Source of the DNA: Pedobacter yulinensis
GTDB taxonomy: Bacteria; Bacteroidota; Bacteroidia; Sphingobacteriales; Sphingobacteriaceae
Direction: 5' to 3'
DNA: 64,000 nt
Assembly: GCF_003029735.1 (NCBI RefSeq)
Contig: NZ_KZ686268.1
Coordinates: 186,001-250,000, forward strand
This document shows, in pieces, positions 1 through 10,418 of the stretch. The notes under the pieces were generated by a model that saw only the letters and a list, made by a program, of their open reading frames with translations, ran no database searches and had not been told where the DNA came from. How positions within the stretch are numbered: the stretch's first letter is position 1; each line of letters begins with the position of its first letter. A program made the translations under genes and the position numbers.

Positions 1-427
1 TAAAGAAGAACCAGTACGAAAGCATGTTCAGGAACGGCGAAGCCATATCCCTTGCGCCAAGTTGCAATGGAATGAGGAGGTTACTGAATGTACCGCTCAG
101 GCCGGCTGTCAGTACGAAGAATACCATAATGGTACCGTGAATCGTAACGAGTGCCAGGTAAAAATCAGGCTTGATACGGCCTCCTTCGGCCCACTTGCCC
201 AGGAATGTTTCCAGGAAAGGGAAACTTTTATCCGGCCAGGCCAGCTGAATACGGAAAAGAATAGAAAGACCCATGGCGATAACAGCCATGATGATCCCTG
301 TAATCAGGAATTGCTTGGCAATCATCTTGTGATCCTGACTAAAAATGTACTTGGTCAGGAAGGTCTCTTTATGGTGCCCATGATCGTGGTGATCGTGATG
401 CGTGTCGTGTATTGCTATTGTTGACAT
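1..427 (-). CDS. coxA: Cytochrome c oxidase subunit I, N-terminal part (cut by window edge)
   Basis: Haem-copper oxidase catalytic subunit, which reduces O2 to water in the inner membrane. Only about 142 N-terminal residues are inside the window. The protein starts with a His/Asp-rich cytosolic tail (HDTHHDHHDHGHH), followed by a first membrane helix. A second helix begins VTIHGTIMVFFV, whose His matches the low-spin haem ligand position of helix II in this family. The ATG at 427 is preceded by an AAGGAG-like stretch at 442-447. It is the last visible gene of the act-cox operon, 24 nt after coxB. The copper and high-spin haem ligands lie outside the window. Confidence 0.93.
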   Translation of the reverse strand, partial: MSTIAIHDTHHDHHDHGHHKETFLTKYIFSQDHKMIAKQFLITGIIMAVIAMGLSILFRIQLAWPDKSFPFLETFLGKWAEGGRIKPDFYLALVTIHGTIMVFFVLTAGLSGTFSNLLIPLQLGARDMASPFLNMLSYWFFF

Positions 428-451
428 AATTTTCTAGCTCTCTCCTTTATA

Positions 452-1705
452 TTAAATTGTCGCTGCCTTGGGTTGATTGGTAGTTGAATCTTTGGCAGTG
501 GTGTCAGCTGCCGCCGCCGGCGCTGCCGTTACAGGCTTGGCAGAAGCAGGAAGGTTGAAGGCCTTTCTCAGGTCATCGTTCAACCATTCGGGCTGCTGTT
601 TAATCCACTCTGCATATTCCTGCTCGGTAACAACCCGAACACGCTTCTGCATATTGTAGTGGCCCTGCCCGCAGATTTTGGAGCACAACAGGACATATTC
701 AAACGCCGGATCATTCATCTTCTCTTTCATCTGCTGCGTCGTTACCGTCGGCGTAAACTCAAAATAAGTGCGCATGCCGGGAACGGTGTTCAGCTGCACG
801 CGGAAATGCGGCAGGTAGAAACTGTGAATAACGTCCTTGCTTCCCAGGATTACTTTAACTGGTTTGTTTACAGGCAGCCACAATTCGTCGGCCATCTGGT
901 CGTCGCGTGAATTCTTGTCCTTGAAATCGATACCCAGTACGTTTGCTCCGGTAGTCAGTTTATAATTTCGGTCACCCACAATGCCGTCAGAACCGGGGTA
1001 ACGGATCTGCCAGGCGAACTGCTCAGAGATCACTTCAACCTGCAGTGCCTTGTTATTGGGATCTTCAGTCTTATAAAATATCGACCTCCAGGTCAGGAAG
1101 CCCATCAATACCAGGACAGTCAGTACCAGTGCAGGAGCAATGGTCCAGATCTTCTCGATCGTGTTGTTATGCGGGTAGAAATAGGCCCGTCTTTTTGCTG
1201 AATGCTTATAGAAATAAGCAAAAGCAAACAGCAGGATGTGCGTAACGATGAACACGATCGTTGTAATGATCAGTGTCAGGTTAAACATCTCATCGATTTT
1301 GCGGCCGTGCTCGGAAGAAGCGTCAGGAAGCAGCATGCTGCCGTGAACGGTATATTCCCAGTAAACACCATATAAGCCGATCAGCAGGAACAGCGCGAAT
1401 AAACTCGCGTTTACCTTGTTCCAGTTAATGGCGGCTGGTTTTCCCTGAACTTCCCGGGTCAGTTCGTAGATCCTGATTGCGCGGCCAACGATAGCCACGA
1501 ACAAACAGAACGACAAAAAGATCAGGCTGTAGAAGATGACCGATTTATAAATCGCATCCATATCTACTTTCGCCTCGGGGGTGTTAGCTGTAGTCGTAGC
1601 TGTAACAGCAGTTTCCTGGGCAAACACGCTTACACTGGCAAACGCCGTGCTCAGTGCTGTCAGAACCACTGTTTTCTTATTACCTATTACCTTTATTAAA
1701 CTCAT
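452..1705 (-). CDS. coxB: Cytochrome c oxidase subunit II
   Basis: Receives electrons at the CuA centre and passes them to subunit I. The 417-residue protein has a signal-like N-terminus ending near residue 30 (SVFAQ), hydrophobic segments near 53-77, 100-118 and 143-166, another near 187-207, and a periplasmic cupredoxin domain. CuA ligands are visible: H294 in VIHSF, then C341, C345, H349 and M352 in LCSKICGQGHYNM. The C-terminal 25 residues are an Ala/Thr-rich tail. The ATG at 1705 is chosen over an in-frame TTG at 1723. It has extra N-terminal hydrophobic segments compared with the classical two-helix subunit II, as is usual in Bacteroidota. It follows actF in the operon. Confidence 0.94.
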   Translation of the reverse strand: MSLIKVIGNKKTVVLTALSTAFASVSVFAQETAVTATTTANTPEAKVDMDAIYKSVIFYSLIFLSFCLFVAIVGRAIRIYELTREVQGKPAAINWNKVNASLFALFLLIGLYGVYWEYTVHGSMLLPDASSEHGRKIDEMFNLTLIITTIVFIVTHILLFAFAYFYKHSAKRRAYFYPHNNTIEKIWTIAPALVLTVLVLMGFLTWRSIFYKTEDPNNKALQVEVISEQFAWQIRYPGSDGIVGDRNYKLTTGANVLGIDFKDKNSRDDQMADELWLPVNKPVKVILGSKDVIHSFYLPHFRVQLNTVPGMRTYFEFTPTVTTQQMKEKMNDPAFEYVLLCSKICGQGHYNMQKRVRVVTEQEYAEWIKQQPEWLNDDLRKAFNLPASAKPVTAAPAAAADTTAKDSTTNQPKAATI

Positions 1706-1770
1706 TTTCGTAAAGCCGTACAATGTACTCTGGTGTAATATTTATTTATTCTATTCGATCAGCCTGTATC

Positions 1771-2985
1771 CTACAGGTGGTGATGTAAACTTTCTTGTAA
1801 GAATGGATGGTTCTTTGCAATCAATGGTTTCTTGGCCAGGTTAGAAAGAACGGTAAAAGTGAACAAGCCTACAAAACCAATCGCGATACCGATTTCAATC
1901 GGGCCGAAGCCCGCTTTGTCTTCTACCGTTCCGGGCATGATCATCTGGTAGTAATCTACCCAGTGGCCACACAGGACAAGGATAGATACGATCAGCAACT
2001 TGTTGTCGCTGCGTTTGTTGTCGCGGTCCATCAGCAGCAATACCGGCGTCAGGAAGTTCAGCACCAGGTTCAGGAAGAACCAGAATTTGAAGTTCTCAAA
2101 ACGTTTGTAGAAATATACCGTCTCTTCCGGGATGTTTGCGTAATAGATCAGCAGGAACTGGGCAAACCATACATACGTCCAGAAGATGGAGAAACCGAAA
2201 ATAAATTGGCCAAGGTTGTGCAGGTGGCTGTTGTTCACCCAAGACATGTAACCGCTTCTTCTCAGCAGGATGATGATGATTGCCATGATCGCCAGGCTGC
2301 TTACCCACATGGCGGCAAAGTTGTACCAGCCGAACATGGTTGAGAACCAGTGGGCTTCAAGAGACATGATTGTATCGAAAGCAAAGATCGGAGTGGTAAA
2401 ACCATACACAACCAGGAAGATACAGGAATACTTGAAGCTCTTTTTGTATGAGTTCAAACCACCCGCCAGGTCTTCATTGGCAGAAAGCCTGACCAGCAGC
2501 ATGGCAAAAATGCTGTATACGCCCAGGAAGATCACCTGACGGCCCAGGAAGAAAGGCACATTTAAAAATACCGCTTTACCTGCGATCAGTTTATCATAGT
2601 TTGGACTTTTCGGATCCGTCAGACCCGGTGCATTCCAGTGGTGGTAAAGGTCGTGTGTGTACAAGCCAAGGCCGCAAACAACAATCAGGATGATCGCAGC
2701 TAACGGCAGTGTACGTGCCATAGCCTGAGGTACGCGAAGGATCGAGGCTGACCAACCGGCCTGCGCTACGAATTGAACTGCTAGGAAAAAAGCTCCCGAC
2801 ATGCAGACGCAGGCAAAGTAGTAGGCCATCAGCAGCAGGTTGGAGAACGTGCGCTCGTGTAAGGCGTGATCGGAAAAACCGTAGGCAATTGCCGCTGCGC
2901 CGATAACCAGCGCGACAATGCTTAAGGTTTTTGCCTTTCCTGCAAACTCAAACTGCTCTGATAAATTATAATTGTGAGTTCCCAT
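1771..2985 (-). CDS. actF: Alternative complex III membrane subunit ActF
   Basis: Polytopic membrane subunit of alternative complex III (menaquinol:cytochrome c oxidoreductase). The 404-residue protein has about ten hydrophobic segments, beginning near residue 18 (LSIVALVIGAAAIAYGF), and ends in a short His-rich tail (ESLHHHL). ActF is structurally related to ActC but is not known to carry a redox cofactor. The identity rests on its position between the ActE cytochrome and coxB as well as on the sequence. ATG start at 2985, 17 nt after actE. Confidence 0.85.
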   Translation of the reverse strand: MGTHNYNLSEQFEFAGKAKTLSIVALVIGAAAIAYGFSDHALHERTFSNLLLMAYYFACVCMSGAFFLAVQFVAQAGWSASILRVPQAMARTLPLAAIILIVVCGLGLYTHDLYHHWNAPGLTDPKSPNYDKLIAGKAVFLNVPFFLGRQVIFLGVYSIFAMLLVRLSANEDLAGGLNSYKKSFKYSCIFLVVYGFTTPIFAFDTIMSLEAHWFSTMFGWYNFAAMWVSSLAIMAIIIILLRRSGYMSWVNNSHLHNLGQFIFGFSIFWTYVWFAQFLLIYYANIPEETVYFYKRFENFKFWFFLNLVLNFLTPVLLLMDRDNKRSDNKLLIVSILVLCGHWVDYYQMIMPGTVEDKAGFGPIEIGIAIGFVGLFTFTVLSNLAKKPLIAKNHPFLQESLHHHL

Positions 2986-3002
2986 TTATATTCAGCTTTT
3001 TT

Positions 3003-3593
3003 CTATTTTATTTTTTGTAATTGTTGTACGTACATCACCACTTTCCAGCGCTCGCGCGGTGTAAGCTGCGATGCATGTGACCCCATGTTGTTCAGACCGT
3101 ACACAATGGTATGGTATATCTTTCCTGCGGTCAGGTCCTGCATCAGGCCGCCCCTTGAAGAGTTGGCATCTGCTCCATGATACGAAGGTACGCCGGTAAA
3201 TTTCTCGATCTTAACCAGATGCCCCTGTCCGTCGCCTTTTTCACCATGACATGGCGAGCAGAAAACCTTGTACAGTTGCTGCCCTTCGGCCAGGTTCTTT
3301 TTGTCGGCCGGCAGGGGATTAACCATTTTGGCGCCAGCTGCTTCATAACCCTCTTTGCTGTTCGGATAAAATTCATCCTGCTCAAAACCAACAGGCACCG
3401 TATTTTTTGGCGGCATTTGCGCCGTTTGTCCGTTCTTGAAGTTGCTGTTTGGCTGATCCGGGTTGTAACCGAGCGGATCGTACATATTTCTTGCATACTC
3501 CAGCCCGGTGCTGTTTTTGTCACGGCAGGCTGAAATAGTTGCAGCGAAAGCAAAAGCTACAAAAGCTGCTAAAACAATCTTATTCTTATTCAT
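3003..3593 (-). CDS. actE: Alternative complex III monohaem cytochrome c lipoprotein ActE
   Basis: Monohaem cytochrome c subunit that relays electrons from the complex towards the terminal oxidase. The 196-residue protein has a lipoprotein signal ending TISAC (lipidated Cys 23), so it should be anchored on the outer face of the inner membrane. It has one haem motif, CSPCH, at residues 112-116. A methionine-containing segment near the C-terminus could supply the sixth ligand, but this was not resolved. The start overlaps the end of actD by 8 bp, which suggests translational coupling. Confidence 0.9.
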   Translation of the reverse strand: MNKNKIVLAAFVAFAFAATISACRDKNSTGLEYARNMYDPLGYNPDQPNSNFKNGQTAQMPPKNTVPVGFEQDEFYPNSKEGYEAAGAKMVNPLPADKKNLAEGQQLYKVFCSPCHGEKGDGQGHLVKIEKFTGVPSYHGADANSSRGGLMQDLTAGKIYHTIVYGLNNMGSHASQLTPRERWKVVMYVQQLQKIK

Positions 3594-4122
3594 AGCTGAT
3601 ATACTTCCTTTCGTTATACTTTACTTCAAGGGCACCAGCCTCTTTAAGCAGGCTGTCTACCTTGGTGTGCTCGGCACCCTGCTGCGCATCGATCGCAATG
3701 ATGAAGCGGTCGTTCGTAGCGCGAAGGTCCATGACCCGCGGCGCACGGCCGGGAAACAGGTGTGTTGAGGCGTAGTAGGAACCAACCATGCCAAAAGCAC
3801 AGAAGAGAACCGTTAACTCGAACATAATTGGAATAAAGTCAGGTAAGGCAAAGGCGGGCTTACCGCCGATGTTCATCCGCCAGTCTACCACCGCAGTGAA
3901 ATAGATCAGTGAAAAGGCCGCGAGCGTACCGGTAATTCCGAAACAAAATGCAGCTACATCGATCCGTGAACGTTTTACACCCAGTTTCGCCTCAATTCCG
4001 TGAATGGGCATAGGCGTATACACGTCATAAATCTTGATGTTATTTTCCTGAAGCTTTTCGATGCCATGCATCATTTCATCAGGATCGCCAAAGCTGCCTA
4101 AAATATATTTGATATTACTCAT
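3586..4122 (-). CDS. actD: Alternative complex III subunit ActD (DUF3341)
   Basis: Small membrane subunit of alternative complex III, 178 residues. The N-terminal part (residues 4-50) has the DUF3341 pattern: a strand with YILGSFGDPDEM, then VYTPMPIHGIE. Two membrane helices follow near residues 58-78 and 98-118. In known complexes ActD packs against the membrane core and binds no cofactor. The ATG at 4122 lies 2 nt after the actC stop codon and the gene overlaps actE, so it is tightly embedded in the operon. Confidence 0.9.
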   Translation of the reverse strand: MSNIKYILGSFGDPDEMMHGIEKLQENNIKIYDVYTPMPIHGIEAKLGVKRSRIDVAAFCFGITGTLAAFSLIYFTAVVDWRMNIGGKPAFALPDFIPIMFELTVLFCAFGMVGSYYASTHLFPGRAPRVMDLRATNDRFIIAIDAQQGAEHTKVDSLLKEAGALEVKYNERKYISYE

Positions 4123-4124
4123 TG

Positions 4125-5597
<1,473 letters not shown>

Positions 5598-5617
5598 AAT
5601 ATTTTCTTTTTTCAGGT

Positions 5618-8600
5618 TTATGCCTGTACAGTTGTGTCTACGTTCCTAACTTTTGTCATGTAACCGATACCGGGCTGGGTGTTGATCTCTTCCAGCACAT
5701 AGTACACACGCTCATTGCGCAGTGCTTTCGATACTTCAGAATCCGGATCGTTTGCATCGCCGAAAATGATGGCATTTGCAGAACATGCCTGCTGACAGGC
5801 CATTTTAATGTCTCCGTCGCGAAGCGGGCGTTTCTCGAGTTTAGCCTCAAGTTTACCGCCCTGGATACGCTGGATACACATGGTGCATTTTTCCATGACA
5901 CCTCTTGAACGGGCAGTTACGTCAGGGTTCAGAACCAGTTGCGTAAACTCGTTGTTCATGTAGTTGTCGAAACGCGAATCGTTCCAGTAGTTGAACCAGT
6001 TGAAACGGCGCACTTTATACGGACAGTTGTTCGCGCAGTAGCGGGTACCCACGCAACGGTTGTAAGCCATTTGGTTCAGACCATCAGAAGAGTGTACGGT
6101 TGCCAATACCGGACATACCGTCTCACAAGGTGCGTGGTCGCAGTGCTGGCACAGCATCGGCTGGTGCACAACAGAAACATTGTCAAGGTTCTGCAGTTCA
6201 GCAATTTCGGTTTCTTTTGTCACCGACTGGATACCGCTTCCTGTTCCATGTGCGCCACCTTCGTGTGCTTCTTTATGACCGGCATCCTCATTAAAGCTGT
6301 AATAGCGGTCAATTCGGATCCAGTGCATTTCACGGCGGCGACGAACTTCGTCCTTGCCCACAACCGGGATATTGTTCTCTACGTTACAGGCCACGATACA
6401 TGAACCGCAACCGGTACAGGCATTCAGGTCAATTGCCATGACCCATTTGTTGCCTGGTGTTTCCCACTTATCCCACAGGTCGTAAGTCTTGTGTTTCGCA
6501 TGGTCGTTACCTGATCCCGAAGCCGGGTTCTTCAGGTAATTTGCCAATGTCGTTTCGCGGATCACGTTTCTTCCTTCGAAAGAGTGGTGTGTCTGCGTTT
6601 GGGCAAGTTCTTCACGGCCACCGGCTTTCTCCAGTTTTACGGTATTTGCATACTGCAGTGTGCCGTTCACGTATTTTACAAAAGGATAGGCGTTTTTACC
6701 AACGTTATCGCCGGCCTTACCCACTTTTGTGCGGCCATAACCCAGGGCGATCGAGGCCGTACCACGTGCCTGTCCGGGTTGGATCAGCAAGGGCAGGATA
6801 ACTTCATATCCGTTATCAGCCTTCACACGAACCAGGTCAAACTCAGCGAGTCCGAGCTCTTCAGCGAATTTCGGTGCCAGGGCAACATAGTTGTCCCAGG
6901 TTACTTTCGATACCGGGTCGGGTAATTCCTGGAGGAATGCGTTATTGGCATGTTTACCGTCGCGCATCGGGATGCTTTCATACACATGCAGCTGTACGTC
7001 TTTTTCAAGCGCTTTTGACCGGTTCACAATGGCAGGAGCAACCGCCGCGAGCGACAGGCCGAAGCTATATGTACCTGCCGGTTTGGCCGGAAGAGCAATT
7101 ACGCCGGTTTGCAGCACATCTCTCCAGGTTTTGCCTGCAGCAGGAAGAATGTTCTTCTCCCAGTAGCTGCGTACGTACTGATAGTATTCTTTAACAGGAT
7201 TGTTAGACCAGTTCAGCAGGCTTTCTTCAGCCTGGCGGGTGTTGAACACCGGGTTAATGGTTGGCTGTACAACCGAAAAATACCCGGCATACATGCTGGC
7301 ATCGCCCCACGACTCCAGGTAGTTGTTATTGATCGCGATCACTTTACAAAGTGAGGCAGTCTCATCTTCGCGGTCAGCAAATGACACGGTCAGTGTTACT
7401 TTCTTCAGCGCTTCAACAAACGCTTTGGTATCCGGTGCGTCATAGGCAGGATTGCTGTCCAGGAAGAACACCGCTCCTACTTCGCCGCGGTTCATTTCAT
7501 TGACCAGTTCAGCAAATGCAGCGTCATTGCCGGCATATTTCTGAAGCGGGTTGTCCAGGTCGATGGTAGTGCCGTAGTTACCCAGGGCTGAGTTGATGGC
7601 ATTAACCAGGATTTGTGTAGAAACGTCATTGCTTCCGCAAAGCACAACCGAACGTCCTTTGGCGTTAACAAGTTCTCTTGCAGCCAGTTTAACCGCCTTG
7701 TCTGCTACCGCATTATTGCCAAGGGTTCCGCCGGCCAGCGCCTGTCCGGTAACCGCATTGTAAAGCGCAATCAGCGCCGGACCTTCTTCCGACAACTTGA
7801 TCGTGATGCGTGAGTCGGCATTGGTTCCGCTCAGGCTCATGCCGGTTTCGAACTGGATGTGGCGAGACATTTTTCCGCCCTTCAACGATTTCGCGTCACG
7901 GTTGGAAACATACTGGGCTGTATTCTCTTCGCAATTGAGCCAGGTACCAAGAAAATCGGCGCCGAAGCTTACAATAACGTCTGCTTTGTTGAAATTATAT
8001 TTAGGCAGTACAGCTTTACCAAAGCTGTTTTCATTGGCTTTGATGATACCGGTATAAGAAACCGCGTCGTACTGTACATGTTTGGTAGTCGGGTAAGCGG
8101 CAGCAAAGTCAGCGATCACTGCTTTAGCCGAAGGACTGTGAACTGTTGAAGAAACGATCCTGATCTTTTTGCCCGAGGCCTGGACTTTGTTCAGCTCGCC
8201 TTTTACGAATGCATCAACATCTTTCCAGTTTGCATCCTTGTTACCGTTTACAACTGGTTTTTTCAGTTTAGATACATCGTACAGGTCAAGAACCGAAGCC
8301 TGTGCCTGTGCATCGGTACCGCGGCTGAACTCGCCGGCGTTGGGATTCGGCTCGATCTTGATCGGGCGGCCTTCCCGTGTCTTAACCAGGATGCTCTGAC
8401 CTTTGAAGGTCGACACATAAAAATTCGGTATGCCCGGGATCACCTCTTCAGGTTTAACCAGGTATGGAATAGATTTATGTAGCGGAGCAGTCTGACAGGC
8501 TGCCAGCGTTACCGCGCCCAGACCAAAGCCAAGGGCTTTCAGGAAGTCGCGGCGGGGCGTAACAGTACTCAGGCCTGCTTCATTCAAAACATCTTCAATT

Positions 8601-8698
8601 GGAAGGGGCTCAGGGAACTCGTTTTTGCTGCCTTCAACAAAATCGCTTGTATTGTTGTACTCTTCTAAACCCTTCCAGTATTTCTTGTTGCTTTCCAT
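5618..8698 (-). CDS. actB: Alternative complex III iron-sulfur subunit ActB (molybdopterin-like/ferredoxin fusion)
   Basis: Large periplasmic electron-transfer subunit, 1026 residues. The N-terminus has a twin-arginine signal, TPRRDFLKALGFG (RR at 49-50), leading into a lipobox LAAC (Cys 68), so a folded Tat-exported lipoprotein is expected. The middle (about 70-720) resembles a molybdopterin oxidoreductase fold. In characterised ActB proteins this part has no Mo cofactor. The C-terminal ferredoxin part has several Cys clusters: NACTGCGSCIVAC, MLCQHCDHAPCETVCP, CVGTRYCANNCPY, EKCTMCIQRI and ACQQAC. These are enough for four Fe-S clusters, as in known ActB. It follows actA by 45 nt. Confidence 0.95.
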   Translation of the reverse strand: MESNKKYWKGLEEYNNTSDFVEGSKNEFPEPLPIEDVLNEAGLSTVTPRRDFLKALGFGLGAVTLAACQTAPLHKSIPYLVKPEEVIPGIPNFYVSTFKGQSILVKTREGRPIKIEPNPNAGEFSRGTDAQAQASVLDLYDVSKLKKPVVNGNKDANWKDVDAFVKGELNKVQASGKKIRIVSSTVHSPSAKAVIADFAAAYPTTKHVQYDAVSYTGIIKANENSFGKAVLPKYNFNKADVIVSFGADFLGTWLNCEENTAQYVSNRDAKSLKGGKMSRHIQFETGMSLSGTNADSRITIKLSEEGPALIALYNAVTGQALAGGTLGNNAVADKAVKLAARELVNAKGRSVVLCGSNDVSTQILVNAINSALGNYGTTIDLDNPLQKYAGNDAAFAELVNEMNRGEVGAVFFLDSNPAYDAPDTKAFVEALKKVTLTVSFADREDETASLCKVIAINNNYLESWGDASMYAGYFSVVQPTINPVFNTRQAEESLLNWSNNPVKEYYQYVRSYWEKNILPAAGKTWRDVLQTGVIALPAKPAGTYSFGLSLAAVAPAIVNRSKALEKDVQLHVYESIPMRDGKHANNAFLQELPDPVSKVTWDNYVALAPKFAEELGLAEFDLVRVKADNGYEVILPLLIQPGQARGTASIALGYGRTKVGKAGDNVGKNAYPFVKYVNGTLQYANTVKLEKAGGREELAQTQTHHSFEGRNVIRETTLANYLKNPASGSGNDHAKHKTYDLWDKWETPGNKWVMAIDLNACTGCGSCIVACNVENNIPVVGKDEVRRRREMHWIRIDRYYSFNEDAGHKEAHEGGAHGTGSGIQSVTKETEIAELQNLDNVSVVHQPMLCQHCDHAPCETVCPVLATVHSSDGLNQMAYNRCVGTRYCANNCPYKVRRFNWFNYWNDSRFDNYMNNEFTQLVLNPDVTARSRGVMEKCTMCIQRIQGGKLEAKLEKRPLRDGDIKMACQQACSANAIIFGDANDPDSEVSKALRNERVYYVLEEINTQPGIGYMTKVRNVDTTVQA

Positions 8699-8743
8699 TT
8701 AAGCTATATTACTGTTTATCGAACGTTCTTAACTAATCTTCTG

Positions 8744-10039
8744 TTAATAGTGGCATTTTGAACACTCCAGACCGCCAAGCAGTGCAGGGGTGATCTTTTC
8801 GCCTTTTTTGATCTTCTCGTGTGCGGCGATCACTTTGGTATAGAAGGCATTGTCTTTGCCTGAAATCTCAGCCTCTTTGTGGCAGTTGATACACCATTTC
8901 ATGGTAAGCGGAGAGAACTGGTAGATCTCTTCCATGGTGTTTACCGGGCCGTGACAGGCAAAACAAACCGGCTCTTCAGGTTTCAGACCTTTTTCCTTAC
9001 GGATAGCCTGCTCACCGACCACCACGTGCTGTGAGTGGTTAAAGTATGCAAAGTCTGGAAGGTTGTGAACGCGAACCCACTCAACCGGTTTTTCCTTGGT
9101 CTTATCGAAAGTCATGCTTTCAGGGTCATAACCCAGGGCCGTGTAGATCTTCTGGATCTCAGGTGAAATGTTTCCATCGTAATTGTCGCGGGCCTGCACC
9201 GCTTTGTGGCAGTTCATACAGACGTTAAGCGACGGGATAGACGCGTTTTTAGATTTAAACGCACCGCTGTGGCAGTACTGGCAGTCAATCTGGTTGGTAC
9301 CGGCATGCAGTTCGTGCGAGAACTTGATCGGCTGCGCAGGCTGATAACCTGTATGCACACCGGTGTTCCACATGCCCATCCAGCCAAATGATCCGAGTGT
9401 AATGACCAGGCACAGGATAAAGAACAAAACAAATTTCTTGTTTTTGAACAGCCTGCGAATACCGACAGTTACCGGAACAGTTTCTTCCTCTTCAATAACG
9501 ATTCCCTGTTTTTGCAGGATCAGACGCTCCAGGGCTTTGATGGCACGGCTCAGAATGATCAGCACCAGGATCGAAACCAGGATAATCGCTACAACACCGG
9601 CAATCGAAAGACCCGATACCTCTTCGCTGGCGGTTTCGCCGCCACCCTGTGCGTTGTCTTTCTTTGGCTCGCCTTCCGCAACATAAGCCAGTACGCTCTT
9701 GATTTGCGCATCGGTCAGCGTCGGGAACGGGGTCATGTCCTGGGCAGGATTGAATTTTGCAGCCTCAGCAGCTTCGGGATCTCCCGATGCGATCAATGCC
9801 GGCGCATTCTTGATCCATTTAAGCAGGAACTCTTCGCTTTTGGTCGGAACGATTTTTTGAAGGGCCGGACCGATCATGTCACGGTCAAGCGCATGGCAGG
9901 CAGAACATTTTTGCTTAAAAATCGTTCTTCCTTCTGCCGCATCCTGTGCATTTACCGCCGAAACCGCGAAAGCAGAAAAGGCGGAAACCATCACTACTGA
10001 CCTCCAGGCTCTTTTAAAAATCAATGAGATATTCCTCAT
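8744..10039 (-). CDS. actA: Alternative complex III multihaem cytochrome c subunit ActA, fused to an N-terminal monohaem cytochrome c
   Basis: First gene of the operon, 431 residues. A signal peptide (ends SAVNAQ) is followed by a class-I cytochrome c domain with CSACH at 45-49. A Gly/Glu linker leads to hydrophobic helices at about 145-165 and 203-223. A pentahaem region follows, with CXXCH motifs starting at C253, C274, C359, C383 and C426. That makes six haem sites in one chain. In the classical Rhodothermus complex ActA is pentahaem. The extra domain may carry electrons on to the oxidase encoded downstream (inference). ATG at 10039. Confidence 0.92.
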   Translation of the reverse strand: MRNISLIFKRAWRSVVMVSAFSAFAVSAVNAQDAAEGRTIFKQKCSACHALDRDMIGPALQKIVPTKSEEFLLKWIKNAPALIASGDPEAAEAAKFNPAQDMTPFPTLTDAQIKSVLAYVAEGEPKKDNAQGGGETASEEVSGLSIAGVVAIILVSILVLIILSRAIKALERLILQKQGIVIEEEETVPVTVGIRRLFKNKKFVLFFILCLVITLGSFGWMGMWNTGVHTGYQPAQPIKFSHELHAGTNQIDCQYCHSGAFKSKNASIPSLNVCMNCHKAVQARDNYDGNISPEIQKIYTALGYDPESMTFDKTKEKPVEWVRVHNLPDFAYFNHSQHVVVGEQAIRKEKGLKPEEPVCFACHGPVNTMEEIYQFSPLTMKWCINCHKEAEISGKDNAFYTKVIAAHEKIKKGEKITPALLGGLECSKCHY

Positions 10040-10121
10040 AATGAGTATTTTATGCTTTATTGTTAATTCGTTGTGTGGGCTGCCGGCGAAACGAGGTAAA
10101 TCACCTCACCGAAAACTTGCA

Positions 10122-10148
10122 CAAAAGTATCATTTATTAAGATACCAA
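10122..10148 (-). promoter_or_regulatory. Candidate promoter of the act-cox operon
   Basis: On the minus strand TACTTTTG (10129-10122) matches the Bacteroidota -7 consensus TAnnTTTG. A TTG (10148-10146) lies 16 nt upstream. The box is 82 nt before the actA start, leaving an AT-rich leader. The spacing is a little shorter than usual, so this is only a candidate. Confidence 0.4.
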
Positions 10149-10353
10149 TGACAAAGGAATGACAGTGAAATACAATTTATAATCATTCTAAACTACCCTA
10201 TTTTATGCCCTGAAAGGTGCTTAAAACGGGTTTTTTGCTTCGACCCCACTGATCGTTTTGACACTGGTTTTTTGGAAAGAAAAAAACTTTTTTTTAGAAT
10301 ATATAGGTCTTTTTCGAAGGCCTTCTCTGCCGGTTACTTTGGTTCCATTCTGT

Positions 10354-10395
10354 CACCAGGCCCGGCGAGTTCATACAGAACAGCCGGGCCCGGTG
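10354..10395 (-). terminator. Long GC-rich hairpin downstream of the deoxyhypusine-synthase-like gene
   Basis: CACCAGGCCCGGC (10354-10366) and GCCGGGCCCGGTG (10383-10395) form a 13-bp stem with one G-T type mismatch and a 16-nt loop. It lies 24-65 nt after the stop codon of the minus-strand gene ending at 10419. No clear U-tract follows directly, so it could be a weak or Rho-aided terminator or an mRNA-stabilising hairpin. Confidence 0.4.
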
Positions 10396-10418
10396 ATATC
10401 AGAAGACTTCAAACAGTA

